Assembly (NCBI RefSeq): GCF_024679095.1
Contig: NC_066516.1
Coordinates: forward strand, 816,341 to 880,340
Length of the DNA: 64,000 nt
Direction: 5' to 3'
Source: Eriocheir sinensis
Taxonomy: Eukaryota > Arthropoda > Malacostraca > Decapoda > Varunidae
Part shown: one piece after another, positions 39,971-53,241 of the stretch
How the letters are laid out: the number at the start of each line of letters is the position of its first letter
How positions within the stretch are numbered: position 1 is the first letter of the stretch
Program-made: the position numbers and the translations under genes
Notes under the pieces: generated by a model
What the model was told of the DNA's origin: nothing
The model's database searches: none
What the model saw: only the letters and a program-made list of their open reading frames with translations

Positions 39971-41017
39971 TAGATAAACTATTATTACTAGCTGCAACAC
40001 TGATATTGGTGTTTTACAGTTGAGTATGTGACTAATTTGCAAAAAATGAAAATAAAGCGATAGTAGCATAAATTTTCCCCAGGAGGATGAAAAATTTATG
40101 TTTTAAATACGTATGTTTGTCTGTCTGTCCCCATATCAGTCCAATGGTGAAACCAGCAACATTATCACCCTAGATTTAACCTCATTTATTATTTTACCTG
40201 CCTTGCCATGTATACCTCCCTGTTCCTCTGTTCCCTCTACCCTGGCTAACCCCACCACACCAAAGGCATCCTCTAGTAGATCTGTAGATCCCTCTGAAGG
40301 GATGGCTTTGCAAAAAACTATAATCCTCCCTGGTTATTCACTTTTCACAACATTTATACCCCCTTACACTTCTGTTTCTTGTAATATTTTTCATTCCTAT
40401 TAATGTACTTTATCAACAGTCTCCCTACCACCTCATACCCTTTTACTGACTTGTTTACTTTCTCCACAGTCATTATCCTACCTTCTCATAATTCACTCAA
40501 ACCACCTCGATAACTCATATTTTAACCATTCCCTCTACTCCTCACTCAACAGCTCTTGCACTCACACATATACTTGTACACCTTATTGTTACTCATATCA
40601 CCCCATGCTGTAATCCACATTCTATCCTCAAATAACTACATAATTTATATTTTACATATCCTTGTCTTGTCATTCTATGCCCTTGTTTCACATGTATAGG
40701 CCAAGATTGACAGAACTACACTATTGCTTAATCCCCTCACACCCTCCATACCTTCAGCTCTACATTCATGATTCCTTCTCTGAACCCTGTGAATTTCCTT
40801 TGTTTTACCTCCTCCTCACTTTTTCATCTGTGCTCCCATACTTAGAACAGTTCTACCTCTCATCTCCCCCCTAAAAATTGGCCTCCCAACTATTTACATT
40901 TGGCCCACACACTCTCTTGGGTGTCCCAAAAGCAATTACTTCAGCCTGTTTTCTCTTAAAAATAATATGTGCTGCTTGCAACATGCATTGTGTGTGTGTG
41001 TGTGTGTGTGTGTGTAT
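39971..41017. other. unassigned intron sequence with (GT)n
   Basis: No gene recognised. 40130-40900 is pyrimidine-rich on the + strand. A (GT)n run is at 40990-41015 and is the tail of the SINE to the right. Confidence 0.5.
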
Positions 41018-41310
41018 TTCACCACGGCCTGATCATGAGTTGGACTCGCAATCGCCAGCAAATACCCTCCCCGAGTAGAGCAACTGCAAGGCTCATAGTT
41101 GATCTCTGGTTACTGCCAACACCTTGCATATCATACACCCCATTCCCCTCGCTCAAGGGGGGACAGTAACCACTCCTAGTCAGCGGAGAAAACCTGGCCT
41201 GAATGGGGCTCGAACTGCTGCCTGTCAGGCCGTGGCTCGAACCGCCGCCTGTCAGGCCGTGAAGCCTAGCAGCGCAGCACTTTACCGACTGAACTATCAG
41301 AGAGTGTATA
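40990..41310 (-). mobile_element. tRNA-derived SINE family S3 with (CA)n tail
   Basis: On the minus strand: AGTTCAGTCGGTAAAGTGC (A-box region), GGCGGCGGTTCGAGCC (B box; the TCACGGCCTGACAGG segment around it is duplicated), then a body ending GCGAGTCCAACTCATGATCA, GGCCGTGGTGAAATA and a (CA)n tail. A second copy lies at 52081-52300. Confidence 0.8.
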
Positions 41311-41570
41311 TGAGGGGCCTGGGTTTGCACTCTTGAGTTACCCACCATTGCAGGGTCCAGACCACCAACCTGGGATGCGGGACATACCCCTGCCTGACAC
41401 CCGGTACCCACTCGCTGCTGGGTGGACAGAGGCACGGGTCAAAGGAGACTGCATATCTCCACTCCGCCCGGGATGTGTGTGTGTATGTGTATGGGTGCAT
41501 GCGTGGGTGCATGCATGTGTGCATGGGAGGGTGTGGGAGGAGTGAGTGAGTGGGTGGTTGAGTGGGGCTG

Positions 41571-42230
41571 GGTGATTTACCTAGTTGTGGTTTGTGGCCC
41601 TATCTCCATACTATATTTGTCCAGTTTTTGCATAAATTACTAGACACTCTATTTCCACCACCTCTTCTTCTAATTCATTTACATTTCTATGGTGAAAATT
41701 GCACTTTTTTTGTTATAAAACATGATCCCTTTCACATTTTTTCTTGTGTCTCTATAACTCTTTGTATTTACCTAGTTGTAAATTACAACTAAATTAAATA
41801 CTCCGACTGAAGAAATTTAAAAGTTGCGACTCAACTCCATCCCCCCCCCCCCCCCTCTTGCATTATTTTTTTTTTATTTTTTTTTTTTTTTTAGATGCTG
41901 CCTGTAATTACGTACTCTATAGACAACATCTAGAACTCCGACTCGACTCCGACACACCCTGGTTGTTGTAATATCCAGAGCCTGAGCTACACTCATGTGG
42001 CCCTGTCTCCGTATCTATATTTGTCCAGTTTTTCCTTGAATTGCTGAACATTCTTTACCTCTATAACCTCTTCTTCTAATTGATTCCAAGTTTTAAATGG
42101 GGAATATTGCACTTCTTTGTGTCATTAAGACATGTTTCCTTTCACATAACTCCCTGACTTCATTTCTCCTTTTCAACAATGGATCTTTTCTATATGATTC
42201 TCTAAATTTGTAGTATACAGTTATCCCTCC
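41571..42230 (-). mobile_element. CR1-like LINE family D, 3'-end fragments
   Basis: Two or three 3' ends of family D: 41571-41762, a TATTTACCTAGTTGTA end at 41765, and 41955-42230. Shared with better copies are ACCTAGTTGT, TGGCCCTATCTCCATA and CCTCTTCTTCTAATTCAT. No intact frame. 41838-41893 has C- and T-runs. Confidence 0.7.
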
Positions 42231-42484
42231 CGTATCTGGACATCCCTTATCCACACATTCTGTGTATCCAGATACTAGGTCTCATCTCTGTTATGTCCAT
42301 ATCTGAATTTACTTGTCCAGATCTGGACATAAAGTTCTGACAAGGCTATTTAAGCCAGCCTACAAATTGAGAAAGTCCATCAGTCAGCCAGCTCGCCTCT
42401 TTTGACGTGCACAGATTAGCCCTGAACCCACCAGCTGAGCAAAAATGGCCGTCCACCTTACTGAATAGCCAAAATCAACCTTCA

Positions 42485-43505
<1,021 letters not shown>

Positions 43506-43517
43506 TGTGTATGTGTG

Positions 43518-44580
43518 TATTTACCTAGTTGTGACATGGGAAAAGAACTACGCTCGTGCTGTCCCGTCTCCATATCCACTCTTATCCAATTTTTCCTTAA
43601 AATCATGAATGTTGCTCGCACAAACCACCTCCTCCTCCAGTCTGTTCCATAGCTCAGTGCTTCTGTTTGGGAAGCTGAACTTTTTCACATCTCTCCTACA
43701 CGTGGTCGCCCTCAGCTTCTTTCCATGTCCTCTCGTTTCTCCCTCGTTCCACACACAGGTCCTCTCTGTCCAAATGCTCCACTCTGCTCGCGACCCTGTA
43801 CACCGCTATCAGGTCTCCTCTTTCTCTTCCTCTCTCCAGGGTTGTGAGCCCCATGCTATTGAGCCTCTCCTCATAAGTCTGATCTCTTAGTTCCGGTACC
43901 ATCTTAGTTGCCACTCTCTGCATTCTTTCCAACTTCCTTATGTTCTTCTTTTTGTGAGGAGACCAGACCACTGCTGCATACTCCAACCTTGGCCTTATCA
44001 TTGTATCTATTATTTTCTTCATCATCTCCTCATCCAAGTACACAAATGCCGTCCTTATGTTCCTCAGCAAATTCATAGTTTGTCCCGTTATCCTGTTGAT
44101 GTGTTTGTCTGGTGACATGTTCTCTGAGACAGTCACTCCAAAATCTTTTTCCTCCACTCCTCTGCATATTATCTCACTTCCCATCTTATAATTATATGCA
44201 CATCTTCTACCACTCCTACCAAACTCCATTTTTTTACATTTCCCAAGGTTGAACTCCATCTGCCATGTACCACTCCACTCCCATATTCTATCCAGGTCCC
44301 TCTGCAATGCCTCACAGTCCTTCACGTTATTCACTCGTCTCAATAGCTTTGCATCATCTGCAAACAAACTCACATAGCTGGACACTCCGTCCACCATATC
44401 ATTTATATAAACAGCAAACATTATTGGTGCCAACACCGAACCTTGCGGGACTCCACTCATCACAGGGCACCAGTTGGAAACCCTGTCCCTGATTATCGTC
44501 CTCATTTCTCTGTTAGTTAGGAAGTCCTCCAGCCACTTAATCAGTCCTACTGAGTGTTACCATATATTACATGATCCAGT
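43518..44580 (-). mobile_element. CR1-like LINE family D, copy D1
   Basis: A 269-codon minus-strand frame: MSGVPQGSVLAPIMFAVYIN, then the intact catalytic box SLFADDAKLLRRV, FNLGKCKKMEFGRSGRR, KDFGVTVSENMSPDKHI, MIRPRLEYAAVVWSPHKKKN and KLERMQRVATKMVPEL. The C-terminus (WNRLEEEVVCA) continues in another frame to 43548. The 3' end reads TCACAACTAGGTAAATACAC on the minus strand. It is 5'-truncated at about 44580, so the endonuclease and RT fingers are missing. Confidence 0.88.
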
Positions 44581-44634
44581 CCAATTTTCAGCCATCTAGA
44601 CCTACTGGTGCGGTTTCTGTACGAAAAAATCGCG

Positions 44635-44679
44635 CTCAATTGAGGCTTGTCGCCTCACCTCGGGCAAGCCTCAATTGAG
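44635..44679. repeat. 15-bp perfect stem, self-palindromic arms
   Basis: CTCAATTGAGGCTTG (44635-44649) and CAAGCCTCAATTGAG (44665-44679) are exact complements around a 15-nt loop. Each arm also contains the palindrome CTCAATTGAG. It lies between LINE copies D1 and D2. Confidence 0.85.
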
Positions 44680-44694
44680 GTCTGTCGCCGTTCT

Positions 44695-45518
44695 CGGGTT
44701 AAAGTTTTGCACACTTCGCCGATACTACATCCTCACTTAGATTGTTCCAAACCTCTATATTTCTTTGTGGGAAGCTATATTTCCTTATGTCTCTCAAACA
44801 TCTTCCCTTCCTCAATTTTTTACTGTGTCCTCTTATGTTCCTGGTGTTTATTCCTTCTCTTAGTAGCAACTCCTCGTTGTCTACTTCTTTCATTTTACTC
44901 AATAATTTATAAATTTGTATTAAGTCTTCCCTTTTTCTTCTCTGTTCCAGTGTTGGCAGGTCCATTTCCTTTAATCTTTCTTCATATGTCAATCCCTCCA
45001 GTTCTGGAACCATTTTTGTTGCCATCCTTTGTATTCTTTCTAGTTTTTTTATGTGTTTCTTCTTAACCACGTCACCTCCGCATATCCAAATTTTGGTCTA
45101 ATCATAGTGGTTATTAACTCTTTCATCATATCCTTATCCATGTAGTGGAATGCTAATCCTATATTTCTCACCATATTATACATATCACCGAATATCCTAT
45201 TAACATGACTCTCAGGCTGTTGATTATCTTGTATTGTCACTCCCAGACCTCTCTCTTCTAGAACTTTCTTTAATATTTCTTCATCTCCCATTTTATATGT
45301 CCATTTTGGTCTCCCTTTACTCTTTCCCATTTCCATTACATGACATTTCTTCACATTGAATTCCATCTCCCATTTCATACTCCATTCCCAAATCTTGTTC
45401 AGGTCATCTTGCAGAATTTCAGTCTTTACTGTTTCTTATATGTCTTTGCAGTTTTGCATCATCTGCAAACAGGCTCATATAACTTTACTTCCTCTGACTT
45501 ATCGTTTACATACACCAG
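44695..45518 (-). mobile_element. CR1-like LINE family D, copy D2, downstream half
   Basis: Holds the RT catalytic box (SLFADDAKL in a broken frame near 45440-45490) and the C-terminal region (WEMEFNVKKCHVMEMG, RGLGVTIQDNQQPESHVNRI, MIRPKFGYAEVTWLRR, KLERIQRMATKMVPELEGLT, WNNLSEDVVSAKC). The upstream half of the same protein lies at 50219-52080, on the other side of a 4.7-kb insertion. Confidence 0.85.
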
Positions 45519-45777
45519 AGCCCCCCGCCGGTCGCGGGTATTTGGTTCCGCGAGATTCCGTGATCCGCGAATCCCCGATCGACGGGACTATAATCAAATA
45601 GGGAAAATAGGGTTTTGTTCTACCATTTCGATTCAATAAAAAAATGTATTTCTAAGGCATTTCTAAGCAGTGTTATAGTTTTACATACACATAAATCACA
45701 AATATAGACTGTACTATTTTAACACTCACTCTGTGGTTGTTTGTGGTGACTGTGAGTGCGTATGTAGTGCGGCGACT

Positions 45778-45952
45778 ATGCCTGATGAACGAGCCTCCCA
45801 TAATCCACTTAGCCAGGGGAGTACCTCTTTGGCCGACTCGGTAGGGAGTGGCTCTCCCGTCACGCTGGTCGCGGGTTCAATCCCAGGCAGCCGGCGAATA
45901 CCCTGATCTTGATTAATATCTCGTGTGTTTCGACACACGCAGAGGACGTGTT
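45778..45952 (+). mobile_element. tRNA-derived SINE family S2, copy 3
   Basis: ATGCCTGATGAACGAGCCTC, then GTACCTCTTTGGCCGACTCG, B box GGGTTCAATCCCAGG, CTTGATTAATATCTCG and the hairpin CGTGTGTTTCGACACACG. The hairpin loop bases differ from the other copies while the stem is kept. Confidence 0.85.
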
Positions 45953-46430
45953 GGGAAATAGAGGAAATAGAAAAAATGAAGCTCCCGGGGCATGACAAGT
46001 AGGCGGTGGTGGTTGGCGGGCGAGTGGTGTTCTGTCAGTAGTTATCGGTCGGAAACTGTGAAAAAATGCAATGCGATGAGTACATACTATAGTTTGGCAA
46101 CACTGCGCATCAGTGTTTACCGTCTTCCACCCAGCCATCAATTCTCGTCTCTCCCCACTGTGTTAATATTCATATGTATATCCATATACATCCAGTATAT
46201 TATTAATTAATTTGAGTGTTTACTGGGCCCTTGGAAGGTCCATTTGTTGCTGTTCCCGGCGGTACGCACGTACCGCTGGGAGGTAGGAAGACACCTACCA
46301 AACGGGCGTGAGCTACTCCCGGTGAGGATATATGGGAAGCGAGGAGGGTGCTGAAGCCCTTCAAAGACCCTTCCCATGTCCTCACTAACCATTTCCCTTT
46401 TGTCTCATCAACACCAGAGAGCAGTTCAGC

Positions 46431-49410
46431 ATGCTCTCAAAAGACAGTTCCTCTCTCTTTCTACACCACACTACATTCACACAACACACACACCTTTTCC
46501 CAAAATTCAAAATGGCTAACAAAAACACCGCCTCGGAGTCCCCGCCTGGGGGGGGGACCATAAATTCCCCCAAGGAGGACTCCCCTTCTGGCTGCCGACT
46601 TGAGAGGTGTCCTGATAACTCCTCGAACCTCTTTCTTCTCAATTTCTGCAACATTCGTGGTCTTCGTTCTAATTTTCATTCTGTGGAACACCATCTCTCC
46701 TCCTCTAAACCTCACCTTCTCTTCCCCACCGAAACACAGGTTTCTGAGGCTACTGACAGCAACCTCTACTCTGTTCCCTCCTACTATCTCTATCCTAAAT
46801 TTCAATCTAAAGCTGGATGTTGCGCCTACGTGCGCAACGACATCACTTGCTCTCGTGCCCACGACCTTGACTCTTCTGAATTTTCCACCATCTGGCTAAG
46901 ACTTCATTGTCATTCTGTTACTAAATACATCTGTACTGTGTATCTCTCGCCTAACTCTACTAACTATGTAAAATTATTTGACAATTTTAACTCTAAAGTG
47001 GAGCACATCTTGACTCACTCTCCCTTTGCTGAAATCTCCATCTTGGGAGATTTCAATGTTCACCACCAGCTTTGGCTTTCATCCTCTTTCACTGACCAGC
47101 CTGGTGAACAAGCCTACAACTTTGCTCTCCTCAACGACCTAGAGCAGTTGGTTCAGCACCCTAATCGTATTCCCGACCGTCTCGGAGACAGGCCCAACAT
47201 TCTAGACCTCATCCTTACCTCTAATCCTTCTGCTTACTCTGTCAAACTGTTCTCTCCGTTGGGCTCCTCCGATTATAACCTTATTTCTGTATCCTGTCTT
47301 ATCGCTCCTGTACATCCTCTGGACCCACCGAAGAGGCGATGCTTCTGGCATTTTGCTTCAGCTTGGTGGGACGACCTGGGGATGTACTTTTCCGATTTCC
47401 CGTGGAATGATCACTGCTTCCATGAGAGAGACCCCTCTGTGTGTGCTCAGCGCATCACAGAGGTGATTGTCTCTGGAATGGAGGCATACATTCCACGTAC
47501 TTTCTCTGCTCCTCATGCTAAAAAGCCTTGGTTTAATCATGCTTGTTCTCGTGCTATTAAAGATAGAGAGGCAGCTCACAAAAGGTTCCAGAGCCTTCGA
47601 ACTCCCGCAAACTTTGATCTTTACATTTCAGCCCGGAATCGTGCCAAATCTATTCTCCGACTTACCAAAACTTCTTTCATTAATAGAAAATGTCAACACC
47701 TTGCTTCTTCTAATTCTTCCCGTGACTTCTGGCATCTACCCAAAAATATCTCCTCCAACTTCACTTCTTCCTCTTTCCCTCCTCTCCTTAACCCTGACGG
47801 CAGCATTGCAGTCTCATCTGTCTCTGAAGCTGAACTCTTCGCTCAAACTTTCTGTAAGAACTCCACCCTGGACGATTCTGGGCATATTCCTTCTACTCAT
47901 CCCTCCTCTGACTCCTTTATGCCTGTTATTAAGATTCTTCCAAATGATGTTTTCTATGCCCTCTCTGGCCTCAACTTTCAGAAGGCTTATGGACCTTATG
48001 GAGTGCCTCCTATTTTCCTTAAAAACTGTGCTTCTGTGCTGACACCCTGCCTGGTGAAACTCTTTCGTCTCTGCCTATCAACATCTATCTTTCCTTCCTG
48101 CTGGAAGTATGCCTTTGTTCAGCCTGTGCCTAAGAAGGGTGACCGTTCCAATCCCTCAAACTACCGCCCTATAGCTTTTCTTTCCTGTCTATCTAAAGCT
48201 TTTGAATCAATCCTTAACCGGAAGATTCAAAAGCACCTTTACACTTCTAACCTTCTATCTGATCGCCAGTATGGATTCCGTAAGGGGCGTTCTACTGGCT
48301 ATCTTCTTGCTCTCTTAACTGACTCTTGGTCATCCTCTCTTAGCCGTTTCGGTGAAACTTTCTCTGTTGCGCTAGACATATTGAAAGCCTTCGATAGAGT
48401 CTGGCACCAGTCTTTGCTTTCTAAACTGCCCTCTTTCGGATTCTATCCCTCTCTCTGTTCCTTTATCTCCGGTTTCCTTTCCGGCCGTTCTATCTCTGCG
48501 GTGGTAGACGGTCACTGCTCTTCCCCTAAACCTATCAACAGTGGCGTTCCACAGGGCTTTGTCCTATCACCCACTCTCTTTCCTGTTATTCATCAATGAT
48601 CTTTCCATAACAAACTGTCCTGTTCACTCATACGCCGACGACTCAACTCTGCATTATTCAACTTCTTTCAATAGAAGACCATCACAACAGGAAGTACACG
48701 ACTCCAGACTGGTGGCTGCAGAACGCTTAACCTCAGACCTTGCTATCATTTCCGATTGGGGGAGAAGGAACCTTGTGTCCTTCAATGCCTCAAAAACTCA
48801 ATTTCTCTACCTATCAACTAGACATAATCTTCCAAACACCTATCCCCTATTCTTCGACAACACTCAGCTGTCACCATCTTCAACACTAAACATCCTCGGT
48901 CTATCCTTAACTCAAAATCTCAACTGGAAACTTCTCGCTAAATCAGCTTCCTCAAGGTTGAGCGTTCTGTATCGTCTCCGCCAGTTCTTCTCCCCTGCGC
49001 AGTTGCTATCCATATACAGGGGCCTTGTCCGCCCTCGTATGGAGTATGCATCTCATGTGTGGGGGGGCTCCACTCACACAGCTCTTCTGGACAAAGTGGA
49101 GTCTAAGGCTCTTCGTCTCATTAGCTCTCCTCCTCCTACTGATAGTCTTCTACCTCTTAAATTCTGCCGCGATGTTGCCTCTCTATCTTCTATCGATATT
49201 TCAACGCTGACTGCTCTTTTGAACTTGCTAAACTGCAAACCTCCCCCTCTCCCGCGGCCCCGCTGCACACGACTTTTTACTCATGCTCATCCCTATACTG
49301 TCCAAACCCCTTATGCAAGAGTTAACCAGCATCTTCACTCTTGCATCCCTCACGCTGGTAAACTCTGGAACAATCTTCCTTCATCTGGGTTTCCTCCTGC
49401 CTACGACTTG
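46431..49410 (+). pseudogene. LINE copy C endonuclease-reverse transcriptase ORF
   Basis: The first frame runs 46431-48599; a likely start is ATG 46512 ([12 protein letters not shown]), because the related copy at 17.3 kb aligns from there. AP endonuclease: [36 protein letters not shown] and [11 protein letters not shown]...SSDYNLI; the final motif is SDY where other copies have SDH, so the catalytic His is lost. [46 protein letters not shown] and INSGVPQG. One extra T near 48578 (CTCTTTCC against CTCTTCC in copies A and B) shifts the frame. The second frame (48541-49410) carries SYADDSTLHY, the catalytic box, and the C-terminal region GLVRPRMEYASHVWGGSTH. Only two obvious lesions suggest a fairly young copy. 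Confidence 0.88.
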
Positions 49411-49412
49411 AA

Positions 49413-49667
49413 CTTTTTTTTTTTTTTTTCGTTGGGGATATACCCCAATGGAGGAAGGCGGTGCATGCCGCGCAACCCCCCAAACGGCTGGTAGAGAGAT
49501 ACCCAATTATTTTCAAGGAGGAGGCCCAACAACGGGGCTGAGGGTGTCGGAAAGAGCCCACCTTTCCACCCCCATGGCACAGGATAGGTCTCGACTCTCG
49601 AACCCACGCTCTAGCAACCCGCCGAAGCGCAAGGCGGAGACTCTACCACGGGACCACGGGAGCCCCC
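49413..49667 (-). mobile_element. tRNA-derived SINE family S5 with 9-bp TSD
   Basis: Inserted in LINE copy C between direct repeats CGACTTGAA at 49404-49412 and 49668-49676. The minus strand begins with a tRNA-like head (GGGGGCTCCCGTGGTCCCGT, GGTAGAGTCTCCGCC, GTGGGTTCGAGAGTCGAG as B box) and ends in poly(A), seen as poly(T) at 49414-49429. It is the only copy of this family in the window. Confidence 0.9.
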
Positions 49668-50218
49668 CGACTTGAAGTCTTTCAAAAGGAGGGTATCAGG
49701 ACACATCTCCTCCCGAAATTGACCATTCTTTCGGCCACCTCTTTTGATTTTTTTGGGAGAGCAGCGAGTAGCGGGCTTTTTTATTATTATTTTCTTTTTT
49801 TGTGCCCTTGAGCTGGTCCTTTATTGTAAAAAAAAAAAAAAAAAAAAAATTTATACCCGTTACTCCTCTGCCAGTCTCCGCCATGTTTGTTTACTTCTCA
49901 AAGCAGTCGCCTCGAGTCTCTAATAAGAAGGACCAGTTCTGACAGGTCCCAGTAAGTATCAAGGATTTTAAATGTATAATATTGGGATTTAGGGCCGTTT
50001 TCACGGTCACTTTCCTTTGTTTTGATCGTTACCAATGAGCGGCGATCGTCGCTGTACTATTACCATGTGAAACTGGTCAATGGGGTCTGGCGGCTGCGGG
50101 GTTAGCCCTGCCCCGCACCTTGCCACACACACTCAACACCTCTCGTTTCCTCTGCAGCCACCACTACCCCATCGGCCACTCTCACGTGGAAATACTGTAG
50201 CGGGGCGTCTGTACTAGG

Positions 50219-52080
50219 AAAAGTAATGGTGCCAATACTGATCCTTGAGGCACTCCACTATCTACAATTCTCTATTCCGATTTCATGTCCTTTACCACTG
50301 TTCTCGTCTCTCTTCCCCTTAAGTACTTTCCATCCAGTTCATCATTTTCCCTTCCAATCCTCCTTTATTCTCCAGCTTCCATAGTAGTCTTTTATGTGGA
50401 ACTTTGTCGAACGCCTTCTTCAGGTCCAAGTAAATGCCATCAACCCATCTGTCCCTCTCCTGTATTTTATCTGTCACTCTTGAGTAAATGCTCAGTAAGT
50501 TTGTTACACATGAGTGCCCTTAGCCATATTGTTTACTTGTGAATATATTATGCTCTTCTTGAAATCTCGTCCATTGCTTCTTTATCACTTTCTCACATAT
50601 TTTACATACTACACTGGTCAATGATACAGGTCTGTAGTTCAGAGGTTCTTCCTTTTTTCCACTTTTGTATATAGGGACCACTTCACCCCTCTGCCACTCC
50701 TTTGGTACTTTACCAGTTGTTATTGAGCATTTTATGATATCATATACTGGTCCAACCAGCTGATTTCTGCATTCTTTCAGTAAATAATCTGAGACTCCAT
50801 CCAGTCCAACTGCTTTCCTCTCTTCCAGCTCCTCCATTATTTTGTATATCTTCTCTTTAGTCACTATGACTTCATCCATATGAACATTTATCTTGTTTTC
50901 TTGTGGTTCGTTCAGTCGTGGTTCTTTTGTAAAAACTTGCTGGAACTTTTTGTTTAGTAGCTCAATCATGTCTTTAGGATCTTCAATTATTATATTCCCA
51001 TCACTCAATCTTTTTATTGTTTCCCTTTGTTTATTTTTTTCATTTATGAGTCAATAAAACAGTTTAGATTCTTCCTTGCACTTTTCGACTATCCTTTTCA
51101 TATCCTTTCTCTTTTTCTCGCCTTATTTTCATGTATTCATTTTTCACAATTTTAAAATCTTCTTTATTCCTTTGTTTTTTTATTTCTTTTCAATCTCTTC
51201 CACGCTGCCTTTTTTTCTTTTGCCTCAGCACATCTTGCATTAAACCAATTCTTTTTTCCTTTCTCTTTGGGTTTATATTCTAGTACATATTTCATAACTC
51301 CTGATTTATACGCCTCCAGAAAAATATACTTTTCTTGCACCTCTCCTGTTCTCATTAACTCTTCCCAGTCCAGCTCTCCATAGTATTTCCTGAGATTTTC
51401 CATGTCTGCCTTTCTATAGTTTAACCTGTTTCTTTTATATGATTCATCCCCCTCACTTCCTTCCTCCTCTGTTTCCATCTCTTGTATCACGTGATCACTC
51501 TTTCCCAGGGGGCACCCATACCTTAATTCATTCAACAAGTGCATTCCCTTTGTTAACACCAGGTCCAGTCTCGCCAGTTTGTCGTCACTTCTGAATCTCG
51601 TGTTTTCCTTCACCCATTGCATCATCAAGTTTTCCATCGCCAATCTTAAAAATCTTTCCCCCCATGCCGTTTCACTACTTCCACTTTCAAATATTTACCA
51701 ATTTATCTCCTTACAGTTAAAATCTCCAACTAACAAGACTTTTGATTAGCTTTGAGTAGTCTACTCAAACTCTGGATGGAATCTTCAATCATGGTCTCAT
51801 ATTCTTCCCTGTTCCATGAGTTAGTTCTTGGTGGTATATAGGTTGTTATTATATAATTATCGTCATCATTTCTCTGTTTCTGTCCTCCAGATTTACACTC
51901 ACTATTTCTGCCTTTCCTTTTCCATATAATACTGACTTCACTAATAACTCCTTCCTCATCATTATCATCACTCCTCCACCACCTTTACCCTTTCTATCCT
52001 TCCTTCATACATTATGATTATTATCAAACACTATTTGAATGCCCTCATTCGGCTTTGTTTCCGTTAAGCATACAATCTTG
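50219..52080 (-). mobile_element. CR1-like LINE family D, copy D2, upstream half
   Basis: The minus strand encodes the AP endonuclease in broken frames (CLTETKPNEG, GKGGGGVMMIMM, LLVGDFNCKEINW, DKLARLDLVLTKGM, GCPLGKSDHVIQEME), then the connector, and the RT fingers: KAVGLDGVSDYLLKECR, VPKEWQRGEVVPIYKSGKKE, EPLNYRPVSLTSVVCKICEK and SGVPQGSVLAPLLFLV, ending at the insertion point. About 1.9 kb, truncated at the left by an S3 SINE tail. The SDH motif is intact, but the frames are not. Confidence 0.87.
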
Positions 52081-52300
52081 GTGTGTGTGTGTGTGTGTGT
52101 GATTCACCATGGTCTGATCACACTCTGAACTCGCGATCGTTAGCCAGCACCCTTCCCAAATGAACTTTGGAGCTCAGGTGACAGATCTTTAGGAATGGCT
52201 CTTGAGTGTTATTCGCCATGGTCTGACCACAGATAGACTCAGGATCACCAACCAGCACTGCCCTCCTCAAATGAAAGAGCTCACAAATGACAGACCTTAA
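52081..52300 (-). mobile_element. tRNA-derived SINE family S3, copy 2, 3' part
   Basis: The minus strand ends GATCGCGAGTTCAGAGTGTG, ATCAGACCATGGTGAATCAC and a (CA)n tail (52081-52100, GT on +), matching the copy at 41 kb. A segment with CAGACCATGGCGAATAACAC shows an internal duplication. The tRNA head is missing. Confidence 0.7.
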
Positions 52301-52310
52301 GGTGTATATG

Positions 52311-52558
<248 letters not shown>

Positions 52559-52560
52559 CA

Positions 52561-52998
52561 TTTACCTAGTTTTAGTATATAGGGCCTGAGCTACACTTAT
52601 GGTCCCGGGAATCTCCATATCTATAATTTTCCAGTCTTTCCTTGAACTGTTTGACACTCTTTGTCACCACATCTTCCCTTAATCTATTCCATGCATCTGC
52701 TGCTCTGTACAGAAAGCTGAATTTCTTGACATTACTTAAGCATCTTCCTTTCATCAACTTCATACTTTGTCCCCTTAGCTGTCTTGCTCCTTGCTCTCTG
52801 TTGATAGCATATTTTGTCTATCTGTCTCTTCAAAACCATTTACTAGTATATGTATGGTAGTTAGATCTCACCTTAAAATTAGTTTTCTTTCTTCCAGAGT
52901 TGTCAAATTCATTTTCCACAATCTATTCATAAGAGAAATCGTTTACTTTTGGAACCATTTTTGTTGCTGTTCCTTGTATTCTTTCTAATTTCCTTTAT
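52561..52998 (-). mobile_element. CR1-like LINE family D, copy D3, 3' end
   Basis: The minus strand gives the family C-terminus (KGRCLSNVKKFSFLYRAADA, WNRLREDVVTKSVKQFKERL) and 3' UTR ending in ...AACTAGGTAAATG. 5'-truncated. It lies 150 bp before the first PAS-A exon of Met. Confidence 0.82.
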
Positions 52999-53151
52999 TA
53001 AAAAGAAATTAAGATTAAATTCATACATTTCATAAAAGCCTGAATATTTCCAATGAAAATGTTATTTATATACCTTCATTTGTAAAACGAAAGACCAAAC
53101 AATCCATTTGTTATTGAGAGGATGTCATAACTGTGATTCATACTTCCACAG

Positions 53152-53241
53152 GCTGTTGGTGGCTTTCTACTTGTGGTGACTTCAACTGGTCGGGTTGTCT
53201 ACGTCACAGAGGCTGTTGACCAGTTTTTTGGCCATAGTCAG
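53152..53241 (+). CDS. Met: Met PAS-A exon, first part
   Basis: A 90-nt exon with acceptor CATACTTCCACAG and donor GTGAGA, phase 0 at both ends. It encodes AVGGFLLVVTSTGRVVYVTE then AVDQFFGHSQ, the first beta strands and helix of a PAS domain (GGFLLV.TS.GR.VYV.E.V..FFGHSQ). PAS-A takes part in dimerisation; the ligand site of Met lies in PAS-B (family knowledge), which is not in this window. Confidence 0.9.

Larger units (their letters stand above)
46206..49849 (+). mobile_element. Jockey-like LINE, copy C, near full length
   Basis: The most complete copy of the family: a GC-rich 5' leader (about 46206-46430), one long EN-RT frame (see the ORF entry), a 3' UTR with AGCGGGCTTTTTTATTATTA and a poly(A) tail at 49828-49849. 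No separate gag-like ORF1 is visible in the 3.6 kb. A SINE is inserted in the last coding stretch. The 5' boundary is uncertain because no clear target-site duplication was found. It lies in the same orientation as Met, unlike copy H. Confidence 0.85.
45519..50218. mobile_element. 4.7-kb composite insertion inside LINE D2
   Basis: Uninterrupted LINE D2 would read LFLVYVNDK; here LFLV (50219 side) and YVNDK (45518 side) are separated. The insertion ends carry short imperfect inverted repeats (CAGAGCCCCCCGC and GCGGGGCGTCTG), consistent with a DNA element that later received an S2 SINE and a Jockey-like LINE. The left end (CGCGGGTATTTGGTTCCGCG) resembles pogo-type ends. The stretches 45950-46205 and 49850-50218 have no gene; 49995-50060 has a GGGCCGTTTTCACGGTCACT motif typical of MITE ends. 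Confidence 0.65.

Noticed and set aside
47467..48042. 191-codon frame overlapping LINE copy C
   Set aside because: It is a shadow in another frame of the EN-RT coding region; the same shadow appears in copies A, B and H.
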